Shown here one piece after another: positions 58,029 through 64,000 of a stretch of DNA of 64,000 bases. Under the pieces are notes generated by a model, which worked only from the letters and a program-made list of their open reading frames with translations, made no database searches and was not told the origin of the DNA. Both the position numbers and the translations under genes were made by a program. The stretch covers positions 1 to 64,000 of the forward strand of contig CAWFYV010000004.1 in NCBI GenBank assembly GCA_963820185.1. The letters run 5' to 3'. The first letter of the stretch is position 1. Every line of letters starts with the position of its first letter. This DNA comes from Aquilonibacter sp963820185 (lineage in GTDB: Bacteria; Vulcanimicrobiota; Vulcanimicrobiia; Vulcanimicrobiales; Vulcanimicrobiaceae).

Positions 58029-58644
58029 CAGCGGCACGCACGGCAGCGACGAACCGATGCATCTTCTCTGCGTCTTTGCGGCCGGAGGTTTCAATGCCCG
58101 TACGCACGTCGACCCACGCCGGCCGCACGGTGCGCACCAGCTCACCGACATTCTCTTCGCTCAGTCCGCCTGCGACCGCGATCGGCCGATTGCGCGAGAG
58201 CTGCGCGAGCACTGACCAATCGAACGAGCGACCCGTGCCGCCCCACTCACCGGCGATCTTCGTATCGAAGAGCGGGAGAGCGCTGTACGCATTACAGCGC
58301 ATGTCTAAGTCTTTGGGATGCTCACCCGGCGCGATGTGAAAGGTCTTTACGACGGAACCACCAACCGCGCGCACGAAGTCGGGCGACTCTTCGCCCGAGA
58401 GCTGTACCACGAGCTCGGGGAAGTACCAACGGGCTCGCTCGACTTCTTCGAGCGTTGGATTGACGAATACGCCGACCGGAAGAATGCTGGTCCCGACACG
58501 TTGCGCGATCTCCGCCGCGGCGCTCCAATCGATTTGACGCGGGGATCGTGCGAAAATCAAACCCGCAGCGTCCGCGCCCTCGTCGATTGCGAGTGAGACG
58601 TCGGCCCAGTTCATGCAGCCGCAGAATTTAATGCGCGTGGACAT
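58018..58644 (-). CDS. trpF: Phosphoribosylanthranilate isomerase
   Basis: 208 residues. KFCGCMNWADVSLAIDEGADAAGLIF replaces the usual KICG-T motif but keeps the catalytic Cys. GVFVNPTLEEV, VVQLSGEE, the Asp-bearing PLFDTKIAGEWGGTGRSFDW and IAVAGGLSEENVGELVRTVRPAWVDVRTGIETSGRKD complete the beta/alpha barrel. It catalyses the third step from chorismate to tryptophan. It overlaps trpC by 17 bases. Confidence 0.93.
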   Translation of the reverse strand: MSTRIKFCGCMNWADVSLAIDEGADAAGLIFARSPRQIDWSAAAEIAQRVGTSILPVGVFVNPTLEEVERARWYFPELVVQLSGEESPDFVRAVGGSVVKTFHIAPGEHPKDLDMRCNAYSALPLFDTKIAGEWGGTGRSFDWSVLAQLSRNRPIAVAGGLSEENVGELVRTVRPAWVDVRTGIETSGRKDAEKMHRFVAAVRAADDA

Positions 58645-59425
58645 GCTTCAACGAAGCGAGCAGCGCTGCCGGATCCTCGGCGCGCATCAGCGCTTCGCCA
58701 ATAAGGAATCCGCGCGCTCCCGCGCGACGCAACCGCTCGACGTCAGCTAGGTCACGCATACCACTTTCGGTGATCGCAAAGACGTGCGGCGGGACCTGCG
58801 GCAGGATGTGTTCGCTGACCGCAAGGTCGGTGATCATCGTGCGCAAGTTGCGATTGTTCACGCCTACGAAATCGACGCCTAGGGCAAGTGCCCGTTCCAA
58901 GTCGTGCAGGTCGTGCACTTCGACGAGTGCGTCAAGGTGGTACGCCCGCGCTTCCTCGAGAGCGGCGCGCATTTGATCGTCGGTCAGTCCGCCGACGATC
59001 AACAAGATCGCGTCGGCACCGTACGCGGCGGATTGCGCAACCTGATACGGCGTCGTGAGAAAATCTTTGCGCAAGAGCGGCAGCGCGGTTGCGGAACGCA
59101 CCACGCCCAGAAACGTAAGGTCGCCGAGGAAGTGATCGCTCTCGGTCAAGATGCTGATCGCATCCGCACCGGCGCGCTGATACGTCTTGCCGATTGCGAC
59201 CGGATCGAAATCGTGCGCAATCAGTCCTGCCGAGGGAGAGGCACGCTTGATCTCGGCGACGATCGCGTCGCCACTTCGCGCCTTCAAGATCTTCAGGAAG
59301 TGCCGGCGCGAGGCGACACTCGCGCGTGCGCGTTCGCGGATCTCCTCGTACGGCTCGCGAGCCATCTCGGTTTTGAGATGCTCCGCCTTGGCCGCGTAGA
59401 TCTTACGTAGTACGTCCTCAGCCAT
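58628..59425 (-). CDS. trpC: Indole-3-glycerol phosphate synthase
   Basis: 265 residues from ATG 59425, overlapping trpD by eight bases; the longer frame to 59956 is a shadow of trpD. Barrel signatures: AIVAEIKRASPSAGLI, GADAISILTESDHFLGDL, PLLRKDFLTTPYQVAQS, DALVEVHDLHDLERAL, VGVNNRNLRTM and AITESGMRDLADVERL. Fourth step of the tryptophan branch. Confidence 0.94.
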   Translation of the reverse strand: MAEDVLRKIYAAKAEHLKTEMAREPYEEIRERARASVASRRHFLKILKARSGDAIVAEIKRASPSAGLIAHDFDPVAIGKTYQRAGADAISILTESDHFLGDLTFLGVVRSATALPLLRKDFLTTPYQVAQSAAYGADAILLIVGGLTDDQMRAALEEARAYHLDALVEVHDLHDLERALALGVDFVGVNNRNLRTMITDLAVSEHILPQVPPHVFAITESGMRDLADVERLRRAGARGFLIGEALMRAEDPAALLASLKHVHAH

Positions 59426-60440
59426 TGATGGCGAACTCCTTCGCGCGCTCATAGGTCCGTAGTGCCGCGCCCGACGCGAGAATCGAGCGCGCACGCCCGA
59501 GCGCAGCCTCCATAGTCGGCTCGGTGCCGACCGTCTGTAACACGAGTGCGGCGTTGAGCGCAACGACCTCGGCGCGTGGCGATGTCTCGCCGCCCAATAT
59601 AGAAAGGAACGCGTCGCGCGCTTCATCGACGCTCCGCCCGACGATGGCCGCGAGCGGGGTCGCGATGCCGTAGTGCGCGGGGTCGAGCGTCCAGCGCTTA
59701 CCGCCGGCGCCGTTGGCGCTGTTAAACGAATAGACCGTTGTGGGAACGTCACCTGCCACTTCATCGATGCCGTTCTCGCCATAGACGACCGCACCCCTGC
59801 GTACGCCCAGTTCGGCGAGCACGCGCGCCATCGGCTCGAGCAGCTCCGGCCGCGCGACGCCGACGATCTGCACGCTCGCCGAAGCCGGATTGGTAAGCGG
59901 ACCGAGCACGTTGAAGATCGTCCGCACGCCCAACTCGCTACGGATCGGCCCGACATTCTTCATCGCCGGGTGGTAGCGCGGCGCATACATAAAAGTAAAG
60001 TTGACGTGGCGTAGCATGCGCGCCGCACGGTCGGGGGCGAGCTCGATCGGCAGCCCTGTCGCCTCGAGTACATCCGCGCTGCCGCAGGCGCTCGACGCAG
60101 CACGGTTGCCGTGCTTCGCGACCGGGATGCCGGCAGCGGCGGTCACCAGTGCTGCCATCGTCGAGATGTTGATCGTGTTTGCGCCGTCGCCACCGGTGCC
60201 GACGACGTCGACCACTTCGGGCAATCCGTGCTCCACATGGAGACTGCGCTCGCGCATGGCGCGCGCCGCTCCGACGATCTCGTCGACGTGTTCACCGCGC
60301 ATGGCGAGCGCGACGAGCAATCCGGCCCCCTGGGAGGGCGTGATCTCGCCATCCATTATCGCGCCGATCAGCTCGGCACTCTCGGCTTGAGAAAGACGAG
60401 CGCCGGCTAAAAGCCGGCGCAATAATGGTGCGTACTCCAT
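59418..60440 (-). CDS. trpD: Anthranilate phosphoribosyltransferase
   Basis: 340 residues. Diagnostic VDVVGTGGDGANTINISTMAALVTAAAGIPVAKHGNRAASSACGSADVLEA carries the PRPP loop and KHGNR. FMYAPRYHPAMKNVGPIRSELGVRTIFNVLGPLTNPA follows. It starts the trp run; trpE and trpG are not in the window. The ATG lies three bases after a GC-rich hairpin and no Shine-Dalgarno is visible, so initiation may depend on structure. Confidence 0.94.
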   Translation of the reverse strand: MEYAPLLRRLLAGARLSQAESAELIGAIMDGEITPSQGAGLLVALAMRGEHVDEIVGAARAMRERSLHVEHGLPEVVDVVGTGGDGANTINISTMAALVTAAAGIPVAKHGNRAASSACGSADVLEATGLPIELAPDRAARMLRHVNFTFMYAPRYHPAMKNVGPIRSELGVRTIFNVLGPLTNPASASVQIVGVARPELLEPMARVLAELGVRRGAVVYGENGIDEVAGDVPTTVYSFNSANGAGGKRWTLDPAHYGIATPLAAIVGRSVDEARDAFLSILGGETSPRAEVVALNAALVLQTVGTEPTMEAALGRARSILASGAALRTYERAKEFAING

Positions 60441-60445
60441 TTAAA

Positions 60446-60492
60446 GCGCGCGCACTTTCGCGCGCGCCCCCACGGCGACTTCGCGCCGCGGG
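60446..60492 (-). terminator. Tandem GC-rich hairpins between rplQ and trpD
   Basis: In transcript order, CCCGCGGCG-CGAAGT-CGCCGTGGG (60492-60469, one mismatch) is followed by GCGCGCGC-GAAAGT-GCGCGCGC then TTTAA (60467-60446). The second looks like an intrinsic terminator with a short U-tract, and it ends three bases before the trpD ATG. It may terminate the ribosomal transcript or attenuate entry into trp. No Trp-rich leader peptide is visible. Confidence 0.6.
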
Positions 60493-60504
60493 CCCCCGGA
60501 ACTC

Positions 60505-60858
60505 TTACTTGACAAGTTCCAAGAGCGACAGCTCCGCAGCGTCGCCCGAGCGTACACGTGTTTTCGTGATTCGCGTGTAGCCGCCGGATCTGCCCTTCAA
60601 CGAGGGCGCGATCTGTTCGACGAGCTTCTTCACGACTGCCGGCTCGGTTAGAAACTCGGCGAGTTTGCGACGAGCGGCGAGATCGCCGGCCATCGCCGTG
60701 GTAATCAACGACTCGACGACCTTGCTGACCTCTTTGGCCTTGGTCGACGTGGTCTCGATCTTCTCGTACTTGAAGAATGAGGTTGCCATGTTGCGCAGGA
60801 GCGCCTTACGGTGTCCATCGGTGCGCGAAAGGCGCTTATATGCGATTTGGTGCGGCAT
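60505..60858 (-). CDS. rplQ: Large-subunit ribosomal protein bL17
   Basis: 117 residues, usual length. YKRLSRTDGHRKALLRNMATSFF, KIETTSTKAKEVSKVVESLITTA, ARRKLAEFLTEPAVVKKL and GGYTRITKTRVRSGDAAELSLLELV match bL17. It follows rpoA by 23 bp, as in most bacteria. Confidence 0.96.
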   Translation of the reverse strand: MPHQIAYKRLSRTDGHRKALLRNMATSFFKYEKIETTSTKAKEVSKVVESLITTAMAGDLAARRKLAEFLTEPAVVKKLVEQIAPSLKGRSGGYTRITKTRVRSGDAAELSLLELVK

Positions 60859-60881
60859 CGTTAGAATCTCTCGCTCCTGTC

Positions 60882-61808
60882 CTAAGACAGGCGGAGCGAG
60901 AGCCCCCTCTCTGCAAGAACTTGTTTGATTTCGTCGAGCGACTTCTTCCCGAAGTTGCGCATCTTCATGATCTCGTCTTCAGTGAGATCGAGAAGTTCCG
61001 ATACCTTCGAGATGCCCGCACGCTTGAGACAATTGAACGAGCGCACCGACAGGTTGAGCGTTTCAACCGGGATGTCCCATTCGTTCGGCGGCGCTTCGGG
61101 TAGCGGCTCCTCGCGGCTGGTGAAGCCGACAAAGAGATCGAGCTGTTCTTGGATGATCGCCGCAGAGGTCGCGAGCGCGTCGTCCGGTGTGATCGAACCG
61201 TTGGTTTCGATCTCCAGCGTGAGACGGTCGAAGTCGACGCTCTGACCGACGCGCGTGTCGTCGACCGAGAAGTTGACCTTGCGAATCGGCGAGAAGATCG
61301 AGTCGAGCGGAATGAGTCCGATCATGTGCTCGATGTTGCGCTGCTTGTCGGCCATCACGTAGCCGCGGCCCTTCTCGATACCGATCTCCATCGAGAGCTT
61401 GGAGTCTTTCGACGTTAGCGTTGCGATGTGGTAGCCCGGTTCGAGAATTTCGACATCGGCGTCGGGCGCGATATCGGCAGCGGTAACATCCTTCGGCCCT
61501 GAGACCGCGAGGTTGAGCACGCGCGGCTCATCGCCATTGAGTTTGACCGGCAAGCCCTTGAGGTTGAGCATCAGTGCGATCGTGTCTTCGACCATCCCGT
61601 GGATCGTCGAAAACTCGTGGAGCACGCCGTCGATCTTCATGTAGGTGACGGCAGCGCCGGGAATCGAGCTGAGCAGAATACGGCGCAGCGCGTTGCCGAG
61701 CGTAATGCCGAACCCGCGCTCGAGCGGTTCGATCACGAACTTGGCATAGTTCTCGCGACGCTCGCGAACCTCAATGGTTGAGCCGGCAGGTAGTTCCAAC
61801 GTGGTCAT
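60882..61808 (-). CDS. rpoA: RNA polymerase alpha subunit
   Basis: 308 residues from ATG 61808; the upstream extension is non-coding. The N-terminal dimerisation domain includes FVIEPLERGFGITLGNALRRILLSSIPGAAV, GVLHEFSTIHGMVEDTIALMLNLK and RKVNFSVDDTRVGQ. The C-terminal domain (VETLNLSVRSFNCLKRAGISKVSELLDLTEDEIMKMRNFGKKSLDEIKQVLAERGL) contains the residues that contact UP elements and activators. Confidence 0.97.
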   Translation of the reverse strand: MTTLELPAGSTIEVRERRENYAKFVIEPLERGFGITLGNALRRILLSSIPGAAVTYMKIDGVLHEFSTIHGMVEDTIALMLNLKGLPVKLNGDEPRVLNLAVSGPKDVTAADIAPDADVEILEPGYHIATLTSKDSKLSMEIGIEKGRGYVMADKQRNIEHMIGLIPLDSIFSPIRKVNFSVDDTRVGQSVDFDRLTLEIETNGSITPDDALATSAAIIQEQLDLFVGFTSREEPLPEAPPNEWDIPVETLNLSVRSFNCLKRAGISKVSELLDLTEDEIMKMRNFGKKSLDEIKQVLAERGLSLRLS

Positions 61809-61905
61809 GAGTGGTTTTGTTTGTCCTTTGTTACCGTTTACGTTATCCGGCTGCAATCCCTGACTGCATCCGATCCTACGCCTAACGGCGGTTGTGTTGT
61901 TAGGT

Positions 61906-62565
61906 TTAGCGCGAGTAGTACTCGACGATGAGTTGCTCATCAACGGGAGTATCAATTTGTTCACGTGCGGGAAGCTGCGTGACTTTGCCGGTGTTATCGG
62001 CATCGTTCCATTCGAGCCAATCCGGTGGACGGCGCGAACGCGCGACTTCGAGATTCGCCTCGAATACCGGCGACTTGAGGCTTCGCTCGCCGATCGAGAT
62101 CACGTCGCCGGGCTTCACAATGTAGGAAGGCACGTTGACGAGCTTGCCGTTGACGCGGAAGTGCCGGTGCGTGACCAGCTGACGCGCTTGCGAGCGGCTC
62201 GTCGCGAGGTTTAGGCGATAGACGACGTTGTCGAGACGACGCTCCAAGAGTTGAAGGAACGTGCGGCCGGTCTGACCCGGAACGCGCGCTGCCTCACGGA
62301 AGTAGTTCTCGAACTGCGTCTCGTGCACACCGTAATAGCGACGCATCTTCTGCTTCTCGCGAAGCTGACGGCCGTACTCCGAGATCTTCGAGCGGTTCTT
62401 CGTGCCCGTGACCTTCTGGCCCGGTGCTGTACCGCGACGCTCGACAGCGCACTTTTTCGAAAGGCAGCGGTCGCCTTTGAGGAACAGTTTGATTTTTTCG
62501 CCAGTCTTGCTCGAGGCCGTTTCACGACGGCACAGACGGCAGACAGGCCCAATGTAACGCGACAT
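61906..62565 (-). CDS. rpsD: Small-subunit ribosomal protein uS4, zinc-binding (C+) form
   Basis: 219 residues. The N-terminus has CRLCRRETASSKTG...CLSKKCAVERR, four cysteines that bind zinc in the C+ paralogue. RKISEYGRQLREKQKMRRYYGVHETQFENYF and the S4 RNA-binding domain RLDNVVYRLNLATSRSQARQLVTHRHFRVNGKLVNVPSY follow. It is somewhat longer than the E. coli protein. Confidence 0.96.
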   Translation of the reverse strand: MSRYIGPVCRLCRRETASSKTGEKIKLFLKGDRCLSKKCAVERRGTAPGQKVTGTKNRSKISEYGRQLREKQKMRRYYGVHETQFENYFREAARVPGQTGRTFLQLLERRLDNVVYRLNLATSRSQARQLVTHRHFRVNGKLVNVPSYIVKPGDVISIGERSLKSPVFEANLEVARSRRPPDWLEWNDADNTGKVTQLPAREQIDTPVDEQLIVEYYSR

Positions 62566-62580
62566 ATCTTCTCTCTTCGA

Positions 62581-62976
62581 TTATACGCGGCGGCGCTTGG
62601 GAGGGCGGCAGCCGTTATGCGGAATGGGCGTAACGTCTTTGATCATCGTGATCTCCAGGCCGGCTGCTTGCAGCGAACGAATCGCGGCTTCGCGTCCGGC
62701 GCCCGGGCCTTTGACGAACACTTCCGTGCTCTTCATCCCGTGTTCCATCGCTTTGCGCGCGGCTGACTCGGCAGCCATCTGCGCAGCGAACGGCGTCGAC
62801 TTCTTCGAACCCTTGAAGCCGAGGTTACCGGCTGAGGCCCACGAGACGACATTGCCGTGCGGATCGGTGATCGTGACGATCGTATTGTTGAATGACGCGT
62901 GGACGTGCGTCACACCCGACGAGACATTTTTAACTTCACGCTTTTTGCGCGATTTGGTTTGCTTCTTGGCAGCCAA
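62581..62976 (-). CDS. rpsK: Small-subunit ribosomal protein uS11
   Basis: 131 residues starting at TTG 62976 with GGAG eight bases upstream; no ATG is near. SSGVTHVHASFNNTIVTITDPHGNVVSWASAG, STPFAAQMAAESAARKAMEHGMKSTEVFVKGPGAGREAAIR and DVTPIPHNGCRPPKRRRV are canonical. Elsewhere rpsM usually precedes it; here it is the first gene of the run. Confidence 0.96.
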   Translation of the reverse strand: MAAKKQTKSRKKREVKNVSSGVTHVHASFNNTIVTITDPHGNVVSWASAGNLGFKGSKKSTPFAAQMAAESAARKAMEHGMKSTEVFVKGPGAGREAAIRSLQAAGLEITMIKDVTPIPHNGCRPPKRRRV

Positions 62977-63142
62977 AAGAGACTCCGATTTTATCCGGTT
63001 CCCCGAACGACGGGGCTGTCGTCGCCTGGACGCTTGTTCGCACAGGATGCGCGAACGTGCATCTCATGGAGCCAGGGACTCGGCGATTGCCCCCGGAGCC
63101 GCGCGCCACTGGAAAAGAGAGAGATCAGCAGCGCCAAGGCGG

Positions 63143-63172
63143 TATCTTACCTTAAGTGGGCCCAAGGGGTCA
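63143..63172 (-). promoter_or_regulatory. Promoter of the rpsK-rpsD-rpoA-rplQ(-trp) run
   Basis: TTGACC (63167-63172), an 18-bp spacer and TAAGAT (63143-63148) on the minus strand, about 165 bp before rpsK. The leader 62977-63142 contains several GC-rich inverted stretches and no gene. Confidence 0.55.
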
Positions 63173-63199
63173 ACTGGCTATGGCGGTGAACGGGGCGCC

Positions 63200-64000
63200 A
63201 TGCCCAACCGTCGCGCCTTTTTGGCCTCGGCGGCCGCCCTTGCCGCCGCGCCGGCAGCGGCCTCGGCCGCCACGCCGCCCGATCCGCAGCGCCCCGCCCG
63301 GCTCTCCCAGGCCCTCGTACTTTCCGGCGGCGGCGCCCGTGGGGCCTACCAGGCCGGCATCATCGACTACTTGCGCCTTTCGCGCCAGATTCCCGAGGGC
63401 GCGCCGCTTCAGCCGTACGGGCTCGTGGCGGGCACGTCGATCGGCGCCCTCAACGGATATTTCGTTGCCACGGGCCAGTACGGTTTGTTGCGCCAACTGT
63501 GGTACACGATCGCCGACCAGAACGTGATCCAGCTCAAAGCCAAATACGCCAAGGTCACCAACGACGAGAGCGGCGTCGGCACGCGCTTCGTTGCCGCGAT
63601 GCGCGCGGTGCTGCAATTGACGAGCAACGATACGGGCGTGATAGATGGGGACCACTTGCGCGCGTGGCTCGCGCGTTTCATCGACCCCACACGCCCCGTG
63701 ATCACGCCGTTCATCTGGACGGCAACGAACCTCACCTACCAATCGCCGGAATTTTTCTACCTCGTGCCGACCGCGCTGAGCGCGGAACTGCGCGAGCGCG
63801 CGGTGACGGCGATACGCGTTACCGTCGGCCCGACAGCGGTGCTGCGTGAAGCAACGCCCGATCTGCTTATCGATGCGTTGCGCGCCTCAACCGCAATTCC
63901 GGTTGCCTTCGATCCGGTCGAGCTTCCGGCGCACGCGGGCGGCGGAATCGATCTCTATGTCGACGGTGGTGTCACGGCGAACACACCGGTCAGCGCCGCA
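63200..64000 (+). CDS. Patatin-like phospholipase, Tat-exported, 3' end outside window
   Basis: At least 267 residues from ATG 63200; the frame is still open at the right edge. The N-terminus PNRRAFLASAAALAAAPAAASA is a twin-arginine-type signal. The patatin core is complete as far as read: oxyanion loop LSGGGARGAYQAGII, nucleophile Ser in LVAGTSIGALNGYF (GxSxG), and the catalytic Asp in YVDGGVTANTPVSAA (DGG). Such enzymes are acyl hydrolases acting on membrane phospholipids. Export suggests action outside the cytoplasm. It is divergent from rpsK. Confidence 0.85.
   Translation, partial: MPNRRAFLASAAALAAAPAAASAATPPDPQRPARLSQALVLSGGGARGAYQAGIIDYLRLSRQIPEGAPLQPYGLVAGTSIGALNGYFVATGQYGLLRQLWYTIADQNVIQLKAKYAKVTNDESGVGTRFVAAMRAVLQLTSNDTGVIDGDHLRAWLARFIDPTRPVITPFIWTATNLTYQSPEFFYLVPTALSAELRERAVTAIRVTVGPTAVLREATPDLLIDALRASTAIPVAFDPVELPAHAGGGIDLYVDGGVTANTPVSAA

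Overview
The window comes from a GC-rich bacterial chromosome. Gene content (pyrophosphate-type phosphofructokinase, ATP-PEP carboxykinase, a trpDCFBA run, several secreted PQQ-type and S9 enzymes, Sec-exported Rhs proteins) and a 16S-23S spacer without tRNA genes suggest a free-living, probably deep-branching soil-type lineage such as Eremiobacterota (WPS-2). That placement is inference; a 16S search would settle it.

Region 1 (1-26 kb) is an accessory island of Rhs/YD-repeat genes. Two full-length genes (Rhs1 3377-8380, Rhs2 9803-15022), one with a shattered 5' end (Rhs3 19569-24936) and one 3' remnant fused to an Rhs promoter (983-2460) share a nearly identical leader. It carries a palindrome centred on GTAGTTAG-N2-CTAACTAC, a Shine-Dalgarno AGAGGAAG and a Sec signal peptide. 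Each Rhs gene ends in a different C-terminal module followed at once by a small unrelated gene, the layout of polymorphic toxin and immunity pairs. A LuxR-type regulator and a secretin, both frameshifted, sit between Rhs2 and Rhs3. Frameshifts and gene fragments are concentrated in this island.

Region 2 (26-42.6 kb) is ordinary metabolism: a PhnB-like protein and an aldehyde dehydrogenase, a GNAT enzyme, a P1-family peptidase, pckA with no canonical start codon, a VOC protein, a Spy-like periplasmic protein, a HAD hydrolase, PPi-type phosphofructokinase, a four-gene block of two S9 peptidases flanked by two PQQ-type beta-propeller proteins, and a putative GH64 beta-1,3-glucanase lipoprotein.

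Region 3 (42.7-49.45 kb) is an rRNA operon read leftwards (16S, 23S, 5S) with a consensus promoter and boxA-like leaders. The 23S gene is interrupted three times: an 820-nt group I intron at E. coli position 2500 carrying a LAGLIDADG endonuclease, a 283-nt ORF-less group I intron at position 1931, and an 87-nt stem-loop intervening sequence. Both introns insert in functional-core regions of the ribosome.

Region 4 (49.5-64 kb) holds a CGNR zinc-finger protein, a small ORF behind a consensus promoter, a double-hotdog thioesterase, a VOC protein, 1-pyrroline-5-carboxylate dehydrogenase, an L-2-hydroxyglutarate oxidase-like protein, a GNAT enzyme, and a leftward run rpsK-rpsD-rpoA-rplQ-trpD-trpC-trpF-trpB-trpA-TlpA-like. 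Tandem hairpins lie before trpD and a 277-bp palindromic element lies between trpB and trpA. A Tat-exported patatin-like protein runs off the right edge.
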